Shown here: piece after piece, positions 54,672 to 64,000 of the stretch
Numbering within the stretch: the first letter of the stretch is position 1
Layout: every line of letters starts with the position of its first letter
Source of the DNA: Methylobacterium ajmalii
GTDB lineage: Bacteria; Pseudomonadota; Alphaproteobacteria; Rhizobiales; Beijerinckiaceae
DNA: 64,000 nucleotides
Direction of reading: 5' to 3'
Assembly (NCBI RefSeq): GCF_016613415.1
Contig: NZ_JACWCT010000081.1
Location: 50,382-114,381 of the forward strand
The notes under the pieces: generated by a model
The model's input: the letters and a program-made list of their open reading frames with translations, nothing else
The model's database searches: none
What the model was told of the DNA's origin: nothing
Program-made: the position numbers and the translations under genes

Positions 54672-54709
54672 TGCGGGCGTCGGTCCGGTCCGCGGTCGCG
54701 GACCGTCGC

Positions 54710-55162
54710 CTACTTCGCCGGGTCGATCAGCGTCAGCTTGCCGGTGAACGGCTTGTCCTGCTTCGAGGTGGCGGTGCAGCCGTAGGTGTACTCGCCGGCC
54801 GCGATGGTGCGCAGGCGGATCTCGCCCTTGCCGTTGGCCTTGACCAGGTAGGCGTCGTTGCTCGCGACGTGGACGACGTCGCCGTCGTGGTGCAGCACGT
54901 TCTTGTTCTGGAAGATCTGCGGCGCGGTGAGCGAGACCTGAAGGTTCGACTGGTTGACGACGTGGAGATCGACGTTGCTCTGGGCCGGCAAGCGCAGCTC
55001 GGCCGGCGCGCAGGACGGCGCGCCGTTCTCGGCGGTGATCGTCACCTCGACCGGGGGCATCGCGTCGGTCTTGGGCGGCGGCAGGTCGTTGGCGGCGAAG
55101 GCGCCGCCCGTCATGAGGACGAGGGCGGCGGCAGCCAGGGGCGCGCGGGTCGAAAGCGGCAT
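54710..55162 (-). CDS. Periplasmic cupredoxin-like protein
   Basis: A 150-residue protein with a signal peptide (MPLSTRAPLAAAALVLMTGGAFAAND). The mature part is a beta-sandwich of cupredoxin type: VEVTITAENGAPSCAPAELRLPAQSNVDLHVVNQSNLQVSLTAPQI and EIRLRTIAAGEYTYGCTATSKQDKPFTGKLTLID. The spacing resembles EfeO/plastocyanin-like domains, but Cys51 and Cys129 may make a disulfide and a full type-1 copper ligand set is not evident. ATG 55162 has GAGGAACC upstream. It lies in the divergent region of the peptide transporter operon. Confidence 0.7.
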   Translation of the reverse strand: MPLSTRAPLAAAALVLMTGGAFAANDLPPPKTDAMPPVEVTITAENGAPSCAPAELRLPAQSNVDLHVVNQSNLQVSLTAPQIFQNKNVLHHDGDVVHVASNDAYLVKANGKGEIRLRTIAAGEYTYGCTATSKQDKPFTGKLTLIDPAK

Positions 55163-55492
55163 CGGAGGTTCCTCTCGGCGGGGTTGAAGGGGATCGAGCC
55201 CAGAACGCCAGGTGGTGCCCGATGTTTCACCCCGGCGCCCGCCTGCGACCCGATGCCGGCCCGGCGGCCGGGGGCGCCGCACGCCCTCGCGGCGAACCTC
55301 CCGCCGATACCGACCTCTTGCCGAAACCCTTGCCGAAACCCCGACCGCGGCCAAGTGACGACACGAATTCTCCGGATCGCGCCGCCGGAAGACGAATTCG
55401 CTCCGGATGCGCCGGAAATTGCCACGCTTCGTCCATTGCGCCGACGCTGCGTTGCAGCAAGGATGGCGCCCGAACGACGACGAGGACCACGC
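55163..55492. other. Divergent region, cupredoxin-like gene and peptide ABC operon
   Basis: About 330 bases. Only shadow ORFs cross it. It must hold promoters in both directions; no clear consensus pair, riboswitch or hairpin was recognised. Confidence 0.4.
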
Positions 55493-57124
55493 ATGATCAT
55501 CGACCGCCGCGACGCCCTCAAGCGGGCCGGCCTCCTCGCGCTCGGCACCGCGGCCTGGAGCCCGGCGGCCCTGACGCGGGCGCTGGCGCAGGGGACGTCG
55601 CCCCAGGGGACCGCTCCCCGGCGCGGCGGCGTGCTGACGGTGCAGCTCAACGGCGAGCAGCGGGTGCTCAACCCGGCGATCCGCGCCTCGACCGGCGTCT
55701 ACGTCATCACCTCGAAGATCGTCGAGCCGCTGGTCGATCTCGACCAGGACGGCAAGCCGGCCGGCGTGCTCGCCACCGCCTGGGAGGCCGCCCCCGACGG
55801 CAAGACCGTGACCTTCACGTTGCGCCAGGGCGTGACCTGGCACGACGGCAAGCCCTTCACCTCCGCGGACGTCCAGTACACCGCGATGGAGATGTGGAAG
55901 AAGTACCTGAACTACGGCACCCAGCTTCAGCTCTACCTGGAGGCCGTCGACACGCCCGATCCGCACACGGCCGTCTTCCGCTATGCCCGGCCGATGCCGC
56001 TCGACCTCCTGCTGCGGGCGCTCTGCGACCTCGGCTACGTCGCGCCCCGGCACGTCTTCGAGGGCACCAACGTGCTCGAGAATCCGGCCAACACCGCGCC
56101 GATCGGCACCGGGCCGTTCAAGTTCGTCTCCTACGAGCGCGGTCAGCACGTCATCGCAGAGCGCAACCCGACCTACTGGCGCGAGGGCTTCCCCTACCTC
56201 GACCGGATCGTCTGGCGCTTCATCACCGACAAGGCGGCGGCCTCGGCCGCGCTCGAGACCGGTCAGGTCCAGCTCTCGACCTACAACGCGCTGGCGCTCG
56301 CCGACCTCGACCGGCTGAAGTCGGACAAGCGATTCACCGTGTCGAGCAAGGGGCTGGAGGCCAACGCCTTCAACAACACCCTCGAGTTCAACACCCGCCG
56401 CAAGGAACTGGCGGATGTCAGGGTGCGCCGGGCGATCGCGCACGCGATCGACGTGCCGTTCTTCATCGAGAACTTCATCTACGGGCTCGGCAAGCCGGCG
56501 ACCGGGCCGATCCCGTCCTCCTCGACGGCGTTCTATCCCGACACCCCGGTCCCCTACCCGTTCGACCCCAAGAAGTCGGCGGCGCTCCTCGACGAGGCGG
56601 GCTTCAAGCGCGGGGCGGGCGGCACCCGCTTCTCGTTGAAGCTCGTGCCGATCATGAACGGCGAGGACGTGCCGCTTCTCGCCACCTTCATCCAGCAATC
56701 GCTCCAGGCGGTCGGGATCAAGGTCGAGATCGTCAACCTCGACACCGCCGGCGCCCTCTCGACCGTCTACCGCGACTGGAACTTCGACCTCGCCACCGGC
56801 TGGCACCAGTACCGGGGCGATCCGGCGGTCTCGACGACGGTGTGGTACCGCTCCGGCTCGCCGAAGGGCGCGCCCTGGACCAACCAGTACGGCTGGCAAT
56901 CCGACCTCGTCGACCGCCTCACCGACGAGGCGGCGAGCGAGCTCGATCCGGGCAAGCGCAAGGCGCTCTACGCGCAGTGGGTGGGTGCGGTGAACGACGC
57001 GCTCCCGGTCTGGATGATGACCGAGCGCACCTTCCTGTCGGCGACGAGCAGGCGCGTGCACGGCGACCACAACACCCCGCGCTGGGGCTCGGCGGACTGG
57101 CACGACGCGTGGATCGAGGCGTGA
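55493..57124 (+). CDS. ABC transporter substrate-binding protein, dipeptide/oligopeptide type
   Basis: A 543-residue periplasmic binding protein of the SBP_bac_5 family: LNPAIRASTGVYVITSKIVEPLVDLDQDGKPAGVLATAWEAAPDGKTVTFTLRQGVTWHDGKPFTSADVQ and a C-terminal PVWMMTERTFL. The N terminus is Tat-like (DRRDALKRAGLLALGTAAWSPAALTRALAQ). ATG 55493 has GAGGA seven bases upstream. First gene of a complete five-gene run (binding protein, two permeases, fused ATPases, VOC). Peptide, nickel or glutathione ligands all occur in this family. Confidence 0.93.
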   Translation: MIIDRRDALKRAGLLALGTAAWSPAALTRALAQGTSPQGTAPRRGGVLTVQLNGEQRVLNPAIRASTGVYVITSKIVEPLVDLDQDGKPAGVLATAWEAAPDGKTVTFTLRQGVTWHDGKPFTSADVQYTAMEMWKKYLNYGTQLQLYLEAVDTPDPHTAVFRYARPMPLDLLLRALCDLGYVAPRHVFEGTNVLENPANTAPIGTGPFKFVSYERGQHVIAERNPTYWREGFPYLDRIVWRFITDKAAASAALETGQVQLSTYNALALADLDRLKSDKRFTVSSKGLEANAFNNTLEFNTRRKELADVRVRRAIAHAIDVPFFIENFIYGLGKPATGPIPSSSTAFYPDTPVPYPFDPKKSAALLDEAGFKRGAGGTRFSLKLVPIMNGEDVPLLATFIQQSLQAVGIKVEIVNLDTAGALSTVYRDWNFDLATGWHQYRGDPAVSTTVWYRSGSPKGAPWTNQYGWQSDLVDRLTDEAASELDPGKRKALYAQWVGAVNDALPVWMMTERTFLSATSRRVHGDHNTPRWGSADWHDAWIEA

Positions 57125-57167
57125 CGACCCCGTTCGCGAGGCACGCCGCCCCGACCCAGGCCAGCCG

Positions 57168-58145
57168 ATGACCATCCTCCTCCTGGCGCTGCGCCGCCTC
57201 GCCGCCAGCCTGCCGACGCTCTTCGTCATCCTGGCGGGGCTCTTCCTGCTGCTTCAGCTCGCCCCCGGCGACACCGTGGATGCCCTGATGGCCCAGATGG
57301 GCGGCGGCGACCCGGCGACCGCGGACGAGCTGCGCCGCTATTACGGCCTCGACCTGCCGGCGGCGGCCCAGCTCGGCCGCTACCTGTGGCGGCTGGTGCA
57401 GCTCGACCTCGGCCAGTCGGCGATCTACGGCAAGCCGGTCGCCACCGTGATCGCCGAGCGGCTGCCGGTGACGCTCCTGCTGATGGGCGCCTCCCTGACC
57501 CTCGCGTTCCTCGGCGGCACGTTCCTCGGCGTGCTGGCGGCGAGGCGGATCGGGCAATGGCCAGACACCCTGATCTCGACGCTGGGGCTGATGTTCTACG
57601 CCACGCCCTCGTTCTGGTTCGGCCTGATGGGGATCGTGCTGTTCGCGATCCATCTCGGCTGGCTGCCGGCCGGCGGGTTCGAGGAGGTCGGCGCCGGCTA
57701 TACCGGGCTCGCCCACGTCCTCGACGTCGCCCGCCACCTCGTGCTGCCGACCCTGACGCTCGCGCTCGTCTTCCTCGCCACCTACCTGCGGATCATGCGC
57801 GCCTCGATGCTGGAGGTGATGAGCCTCGACTACGTCCGCACCGCCCGCGCCAAGGGGCTGGGCGAGACCGGGGTCATCGTGCGCCACGCCCTGCGCAACG
57901 CGCTCCTGCCCATGGTGACCCTGGTGGGCCTTCAGGCCGGCACGATGCTGGGCGGCTCGGTGGTGGTCGAGAGCGTGTTCGCGCTCCCCGGCCTCGGGCG
58001 GCTCGCCTACGAATCGGTGGTGCAGCGCGACCTCAACACCCTGCTGGGCATCGTGTTCGTGTCGGCGCTCCTCGTCATCACGGTGAACTTCTTGGTCGAT
58101 CTGATCTACGGCCGGCTCGATCCGCGCATCGCGGCGGGGCGCTGA
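57168..58145 (+). CDS. ABC transporter permease, DppB/OppB type
   Basis: A 325-residue permease with six helices: LRRLAASLPTLFVILAGLFLLLQLAPGDTVDALMAQMGGGDPATADELRRYYGLDLP (N-terminal OppB signature) and the EAA loop VRTARAKGLGETGVIVRHALRNALLPMVTLVG. The RTARAKGL motif contacts the ATPase. Starts 43 bases after the binding protein gene. Confidence 0.94.
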   Translation: MTILLLALRRLAASLPTLFVILAGLFLLLQLAPGDTVDALMAQMGGGDPATADELRRYYGLDLPAAAQLGRYLWRLVQLDLGQSAIYGKPVATVIAERLPVTLLLMGASLTLAFLGGTFLGVLAARRIGQWPDTLISTLGLMFYATPSFWFGLMGIVLFAIHLGWLPAGGFEEVGAGYTGLAHVLDVARHLVLPTLTLALVFLATYLRIMRASMLEVMSLDYVRTARAKGLGETGVIVRHALRNALLPMVTLVGLQAGTMLGGSVVVESVFALPGLGRLAYESVVQRDLNTLLGIVFVSALLVITVNFLVDLIYGRLDPRIAAGR

Positions 58146-58149
58146 CGCG

Positions 58150-59009
58150 ATGGCGGCTCTCCGGCGCTACGCGCGCAACCCGGCGGCCCTCCTGGGCGCG
58201 GCGCTCCTCCTCCTCGTCATCGCGGTGGCGCTGACCGCGCCCCTGCTGTTTCCCAAGGACCCGCTCGGCCTGGCCGGCCGGCCGCTGCAATGGCCCTTCG
58301 CCAACCCGAAGGTCTGGCTCGGCACCGACGCGAGCGGGCGCGACATCGCCGCCCAGGTCTTCCACGGCGCCCGGGTCTCGCTGCTGATCGGCCTCGTCGC
58401 GACCGTGATCGCCATCGCGATCGGCATCGCGGTCGGCGCGGTGGCGGGCTTCTACGGCGGGATCGTCGACGACGTCCTGATGCGGATCACAGAGGCGTTC
58501 CAGACCCTGCCGAACTTCCTGCTGCTCCTCGTGCTCGTCGCGGTGTTCGGCTCGGACATCACCACCGTCACGGTGGCGATCGGCCTCGTCTCCTGGCCGG
58601 CCCCGGCCCGGCTCACCCGGGCGGAGTTCCTGACCCTGCGCAACCGCGAGTTCGTCCAGGCCTGCCGGGTGCTCGGCATGGGCGACGCCCGGATCATCGC
58701 CCGTGAGATCCTGCCCAACGCCCTGCCGCCGGTGATCGTCTATGCCAGCGTGGTGATGGCGGTGGCGATCCTGCTCGAGAGCGCGCTTGCCTTCCTCAAC
58801 CTCTCGGACCCCAACGTCGCCTCCTGGGGCAACCTGATCGGCGCCGGGCGCGGCGTGCTGCGCACGCAATGGTACGTCTCGGCGATTCCGGGCGTCGCCA
58901 TCCTGGTGACGGTGCTCGCCGTCTCGCTGGTCGGCCAGGGCCTCAACGACGCCCTCAACCCGCGCCTGCGCGGCCCCGCGCCGGTGAAGGCTGCATCGGG
59001 GGCCGCGGC

Positions 59010-59013
<4 letters not shown>
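58150..59013 (+). CDS. ABC transporter permease, DppC/OppC type
   Basis: A 287-residue permease of the DppC type: NPAALLGAALLLLVIAVALTAPLLF at the N terminus, LGTDASGRDIAAQVFHGARVSLLIGLVATVIAIAIGIAVGA in the middle and the EAA loop REFVQACRVLGMGDARIIAREILPNALPPVIVYAS. Only four bases after dppB; its stop overlaps the start of the ATPase gene (ATGA). Confidence 0.94.
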
Positions 59014-60653
<1,640 letters not shown>

Positions 60654-60680
60654 ATGCCGGCTGCCCGAAGAGGAAACCTC

Positions 60681-61469
60681 ATGTCCCTCACCCTCGACCA
60701 CCTGGTGATCGCGGTCGCCGACCTCGACGCGGCCTTCGCGGACTACTCCCGTCTCGGCTTCACGGTGATCCGCGGCGGCGAGCACCAGAACGGCGTCACC
60801 CACAACGTGCTGGTGGTGCTGGAGGACGGCGCCTACCTGGAGCTGATCGCGTTCAAGAAGCCCGAGCCGGGCAACCGCTGGTCCGACGTCTACCACCGCG
60901 CCGGCGAGGGCTTCCTCGACCACGCGCTCCTGCCGGGCGACATCGACGCCGACGTGAAGGCCGCGCAGGCCCGGGGGCTCGACATCGCCGATCCCGTGGC
61001 CGGCGGCCGCTTCCGGCCGGACGGCGCCCGGCTCGACTGGAAGACCGCCCGCGCCCCCGGCTCCGACGTGCCGTTCCTGTGCGGCGACGTCACGCCCCGG
61101 TCCTTGCGCGTGCAGGAGGGCGACGTGCGCCGGCACGACAACGGGATCACCGGGGTCGCTTCCGTCACCGTGGCGGTGCGCGACGTCGAGGCGTCCCGTG
61201 CCCGATACGCCGCGCTGCTCGGCGCCGGTGCCGACGCGCCGGTGGTCGAGGCCGAGATCCTGGGAAGCCCGGCCCGCGCCGCGACCCTGCCGCTCGGCCC
61301 GCGCACCACCGTGACCCTCGCGAGCCCGGCCGGGACGGACGGCGCCCTGGCCGAGGCGCTGGCACGCCGGGGCGAGGGCCCGGTAGCCGCCGTGTTCCGG
61401 GGGCCGACGGCCGGCGACCTCGACCCGAGCCTGACCCACGGGGCGCATCTCTCCGTCACGGCGGGCTGA
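60681..61469 (+). CDS. VOC family protein (glyoxalase-like, Glyoxalase_3 type)
   Basis: A 262-residue protein starting MSLTLDHLVIAVADLDAAFADYSRLGFTVIRGGEHQNGVTHNVLVVLEDGAYLELIAF, the VOC pattern. A second VOC half is visible (SVTVAVRDVEASRARYAALLG). AGAGGA lies six bases before ATG 60681; 27 bases after the ATPase gene, so it belongs to the transporter operon. Its function with the transporter is unknown; metal ligands and substrate are not clear. Confidence 0.85.
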   Translation: MSLTLDHLVIAVADLDAAFADYSRLGFTVIRGGEHQNGVTHNVLVVLEDGAYLELIAFKKPEPGNRWSDVYHRAGEGFLDHALLPGDIDADVKAAQARGLDIADPVAGGRFRPDGARLDWKTARAPGSDVPFLCGDVTPRSLRVQEGDVRRHDNGITGVASVTVAVRDVEASRARYAALLGAGADAPVVEAEILGSPARAATLPLGPRTTVTLASPAGTDGALAEALARRGEGPVAAVFRGPTAGDLDPSLTHGAHLSVTAG

Positions 61470-61537
61470 GGGCGCCCCGCGCCGGCCGGTCGCCGCTTCC
61501 GCGGCGCCGGCACGGCTCGTCCGAGCGCGGGCACGCG

Positions 61538-62110
61538 TCAGTTCGTCCAGCGGTTCTCCGGGGACTGCTCCGCGCCGCCCGCCGCGAGGTGGCGGCCGAT
61601 CTCCATCAGCAGCATGTCGGCGAGGCGGCGCAGGAACGGATCGTGCCAGTCGTCGACCGCGCGGCGGACGGCGAGGCCGTGCTCGGCGGCGCGCTCCAGG
61701 GGATGCGTCTCGGCGCCGGTGAGGTCGATCAGAACGCCCCGCCCCTCCGTCGGCCGGCCCGCCGCGTCGTGGGCGCAGCGGCCGCACGACAGGACCCAGC
61801 GGATCTGCCCCCCGGGCGCGAGCAGGCGATAGGGCACGACGTAGGACCCGCCCTCCTCCGCCGCCCGGCGAATGCGGGTCACCACCGTTCCGCGGTCGTC
61901 GGGGTGGATGCGGTCGAGGAGGAGCGGGACCGGCGCGCCGCCGCGCAGGTGGGCGGGATCGACCCCGTAGAGGGCCGCCATGCGGGCGTCGCCGCACAGG
62001 ATGTCGGCGCCGATGTCCCACTGCCAGGTCGCCACCGCGTCCGGCGCCGCGCAGGCCGCCGCCAGCGCTCCCGGCGGGGGCCCGTCCCGTCCCGTCCCTC
62101 GTTCCCGCAC
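61538..62110 (-). CDS. PAS domain protein
   Basis: A protein of about 190 residues built around one PAS domain with its C-terminal PAC motif: TWQWDIGADILCGDARMAALYGVDPAHLRGGAPVPLLLDRIHPDDRGTVVTRIRRAAEEGGSYVVPYRLLAPGGQIRWVLSCGRC. No kinase, HTH or GGDEF domain follows, only a helical tail (PFLRRLADMLLMEIGRHLA). I prefer GTG 62110 with GGAGG five bases upstream; the frame is open to ATG 62284, but the added part looks like untranslated AT-richer sequence. A stand-alone light, redox or ligand sensor; partner unknown. Confidence 0.7.
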   Translation of the reverse strand: MRERGTGRDGPPPGALAAACAAPDAVATWQWDIGADILCGDARMAALYGVDPAHLRGGAPVPLLLDRIHPDDRGTVVTRIRRAAEEGGSYVVPYRLLAPGGQIRWVLSCGRCAHDAAGRPTEGRGVLIDLTGAETHPLERAAEHGLAVRRAVDDWHDPFLRRLADMLLMEIGRHLAAGGAEQSPENRWTN

Positions 62111-62433
62111 CCAGACCTCCGCCGCCGCCGAGATTGTGGACTGTCGTTGTCCGCAACGAGTGATGCAATCACTGCGGGCGGAACTATGGTTCTGCCAGTC
62201 CGGCGTCAAGGTATGTCCCTGTGGCAAAACAATATATCTCGAAAAATTGTAGTGCCTGGGGCAATTCGGTAAGATATCGGACAAATCGCATCCCGCCGCG
62301 GGTCTTCCGGACTGTCGTCGTGCCGCCGCGACATGTCGGAACCGGACGCTCCCCGATCGCTTGCGCTCGAAGGCTTCACCCGTTCCCCTCGCCGTGCGAT
62401 CCAGGCCGGCCGCAGCCCCTTCCCCGGACCTGC
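62111..62433. other. Divergent region, PAS and DUF2721 genes
   Basis: About 320 bases with an AT-richer stretch near 62205-62285, the likely promoter zone. No clear promoter consensus or gene. Confidence 0.4.
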
Positions 62434-62898
62434 ATGATTCCCTCCGCCGATCCGTCCCAGGTCGATTCGACCGCCCACATCATCCAGGTCGCCCTGACGC
62501 CGGTCTTCCTGCTGTCGGGCATCGCGACGCTGCTCAACGTCTTCTCGACCCGGCACGCCCGCATCGCCGACCAGGTCGAGAAGCTGTCCGACCGCGTCGC
62601 CGAGCGGCCCGGCGACCAGGCGCGGTTGCGCGACCTGCGCCGGCGCAGCCTCGCCCTCGACGTGGCGGTGGTGGTCGCTGCCCTCGGCGGGGTGGCGATC
62701 TGCGGCGCGGTGCTGACCCTGTTTCTCGGCACGTTGCGGGACGCCGCGGTGGCGAGCCTGCTGTTCAGCCTGTTCGGGGCCGCCATCGTCTGCACCCTGG
62801 CCTCGCTCACCGCCTTCGCGGTCGAGATGATGCTGGCGAGCCGCACGGTGCGCACCGAGGTGGCCGAGCGACAGGAGGACGGCGAGCGATCCCGCTGA
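62434..62898 (+). CDS. DUF2721 family membrane protein
   Basis: A 154-residue protein: STAHIIQVALTPVFLLSGIATLLNVFSTRHARIADQVEKLSDRV (helix followed by the conserved RxARIxDRxR-like segment) and two further hydrophobic stretches (LDVAVVVAALGGVAICGAVLTLFL; ASLLFSLFGAAIVCTLASLTAFAVEMML). This is the DUF2721 pattern. The function is unknown. Starts at ATG 62434; the open frame upstream has no support. Confidence 0.8.
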   Translation: MIPSADPSQVDSTAHIIQVALTPVFLLSGIATLLNVFSTRHARIADQVEKLSDRVAERPGDQARLRDLRRRSLALDVAVVVAALGGVAICGAVLTLFLGTLRDAAVASLLFSLFGAAIVCTLASLTAFAVEMMLASRTVRTEVAERQEDGERSR

Positions 62899-62902
62899 GC
62901 GC

Positions 62903-62927
62903 GGAACCCTCCCCGGACCGGACGGTT
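62903..62927 (+). promoter_or_regulatory. EcfG-type promoter candidate for PRC-barrel gene
   Basis: GGAAC (62903-62907), 16 bases, GGTT (62924-62927), close to the EcfG consensus. The -10 ends 39 bases before ATG 62967. The GGAACC/GGTTCC ends also form an inverted repeat, so chance or an operator is possible. Confidence 0.4.
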
Positions 62928-62966
62928 CCCCAAAGGATAGTTCCCGCCTGCGTCACGGAGCCCGCC

Positions 62967-63401
62967 ATGCCGACCGATCTTCCGAACGAGCGCGCCCTGC
63001 GCGAGCCCGGCACGATGGAGCTCGACCCGTCCGGCGACGGCCTCGCCCTCGACGAGACCCGCCGGCTGATCGCCTCGAACAAGGTCGAGGGCACGGCGGT
63101 CTACGACCGCAAGGGCGAGCATCTCGGCAGCGTCTACAACTTCATGGTCGACAAGGTGACGGGCCAGGTCGCCTACGCGGTCCTGTCGTTCGGCGGCTTC
63201 CTGGGCTTCGGCGAGCACCACCACCCGGTGCCCTGGAAGGCCCTGACCTACGACGTGCGCCTGGGCGGCTACGTCATCGACATCGATCCCGGTACCCTGG
63301 CCGAGGCGCCGCGCCACGGCCCGGACGAGGACCCGTTCGCCGACCCGTCCTATGGCGGGCGCCTCGACGATTACTACGGCGGCCGCGCGCCGACGATCTG
63401 A
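62967..63401 (+). CDS. PRC-barrel domain protein
   Basis: A 144-residue soluble protein. The PRC-barrel lies at about 25-110: TRRLIASNKVEGTAVYDRKGEHLGSVYNFMVDKVTGQVAYAVLSFGGFLGFGEHHHPVPWKALTYDVRLGGYVIDI. The C-terminal tail is Asp/Tyr/Gly-rich. PRC proteins are often stress-induced in alphaproteobacteria. GGAG is seven bases before ATG 62967. An EcfG-like promoter precedes it. Confidence 0.9.
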   Translation: MPTDLPNERALREPGTMELDPSGDGLALDETRRLIASNKVEGTAVYDRKGEHLGSVYNFMVDKVTGQVAYAVLSFGGFLGFGEHHHPVPWKALTYDVRLGGYVIDIDPGTLAEAPRHGPDEDPFADPSYGGRLDDYYGGRAPTI

Positions 63402-63409
63402 GGTCGCTC

Positions 63410-64000
63410 ATGTCCGAGGGCGGGCGGGACGAGGAGGGCGGCCCCGAGGGCGAGGTCGCCCGCGGGGCGGGCTTCGCGGTGGCGCCGGGCACGGTCAAGC
63501 GTCCCGGCGTGCTGGTGGCGATGCCGTTCGACCGCGCGCTCCTCGCCCGCTTCAAGGAGAGCTTCCCGACCGCCCGCTGGCGGCGCAAGCTGCGGCGCTG
63601 GTTCGTGCCCGGCACCACCGCCGAGCAGCGGGCCGATGCCTGGATCGCCCGGGAGATCTCGGCCCTCGATGCCTACGGCGACGACAAGGGCCGGGACGCC
63701 TACGCGTTCGAACCGCTGGAGAGCCGCTACCTCGAGGCCGCCCCCGAGGCGCTGGTGGTCCGCACACCCTATTCCCGCACGGTGGTGGACACCCTGCGCA
63801 CCATCCCGTTCGCCGCCTGGGCGCCGGAGATCCGGGTCTGGCGGGTGCCCTGGCGTTCCTACGAGGCGCTGAAGGAGGTCTGGGGCGCGATCGAGGAGGC
63901 GGCCGCCGCGAACGAGCCCGAGGCACGCCGCGCCCGGCGCGAGGCCGCCCGCGACCCTGCCGCCGCGGCGGAACGCCGGCGCCGCCGCCACCCGGTGCCG
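63410..64000 (+). CDS. Hypothetical protein with two HARP-like repeats, partial
   Basis: The first 197 codons of a gene running off the right edge, starting at ATG 63410, nine bases after the PRC stop (GAGGTCGCTC upstream). I see two similar segments: residues 32-79 (RPGVLVAMPFDRALLARFKESFPTARWRRKLRRWFVP) and 116-160 (VVRTPYSRTVVDTLRTIPFAAWAPEIRVWRVPWRSYEALKEVW). Both fit the pattern Y/F-x-x-hLLxxhK/R-xIPxxxWxxxxxxWxVP-xYEAL, which resembles the HARP domain of SMARCAL1 and related helicase-associated modules. The visible end (170-197) is highly basic. Function unknown. Confidence 0.65.
   Translation, partial: MSEGGRDEEGGPEGEVARGAGFAVAPGTVKRPGVLVAMPFDRALLARFKESFPTARWRRKLRRWFVPGTTAEQRADAWIAREISALDAYGDDKGRDAYAFEPLESRYLEAAPEALVVRTPYSRTVVDTLRTIPFAAWAPEIRVWRVPWRSYEALKEVWGAIEEAAAANEPEARRARREAARDPAAAAERRRRRHPVP

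Overview
The window is very GC-rich DNA that looks like an alphaproteobacterium of the order Hyphomicrobiales, most likely Methylobacterium or a close relative. The basis is the 1,600-residue type of NAD-glutamate dehydrogenase, a patatin/acetoacetate decarboxylase/3-hydroxybutyrate dehydrogenase cluster, a YfdX protein, many GTG starts, GTGA/ATGA start-stop overlaps, and the protein families seen throughout. Genus is inferred; no rRNA or tRNA gene is present to settle it. Most of the window reads as ordinary chromosome, and almost all of the long antisense ORFs are high-GC shadows.

Layout. 1-1.2 kb: the 5' part of a capsule-type polysaccharide export permease running off the left edge, then an AhpD-like protein. 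1.3-9.5 kb: NAD-GDH and BluB (translationally coupled), a tautomerase, a TetR regulator, and an SDR/thioester-reductase-like gene coupled to an SMR efflux gene. 9.8-16.2 kb: a FIST sensor protein coupled to a hybrid histidine kinase, divergent from a NarL-type response regulator that is followed by the CstA carbon-starvation transporter and its YbdD partner; this looks like one sensing and uptake unit. 16.5-23 kb: a DMT transporter, Tex, a periplasmic phosphorylcholine-phosphatase-like HAD enzyme, an AT-rich non-coding island and a small secreted protein. 23-29.8 kb: a three-gene minus-strand cluster (amine oxidase-like flavoprotein, DUF1499, STT3/ArnT-like membrane glycosyltransferase) facing a UDP-galactopyranose-mutase-like flavoprotein and an NDUFA9-like gene.

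29.9-38.9 kb: an SDR lacking the usual Tyr/Lys pair, a nested palindromic repeat, argH and tlpA sharing one CATG as opposed start codons, a two-gene operon with a metzincin-type metallopeptidase and a 103-residue partner whose base composition differs from its neighbours, nhaA with a 3' frameshift, an L,D-transpeptidase lipoprotein and accA. 39-42 kb: patatin, adc and bdhA for ketone-body/PHB turnover. 42-49.4 kb: a long inverted repeat, YfdX, gpmA/dapB, an alpha/beta hydrolase, MarC, a methyltransferase, gloB and a cupin. 49.4-54.5 kb: a possible alkB remnant, a DUF2252 gene and a large Mfd-like helicase. 54.7-61.5 kb: a cupredoxin-like protein and a complete dipeptide-type ABC transporter followed by a VOC protein. 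61.5-64 kb: a PAS protein, DUF2721, PRC-barrel and a right-edge gene with two HARP-like repeats.

The strongest candidates for something not well described are the metzincin/partner operon (33.1-34.6 kb), the HARP-like repeat protein (63.4 kb onward), and the FIST/kinase/regulator/CstA arrangement. No CRISPR array, prophage, complete insertion sequence, tRNA or rRNA was found.
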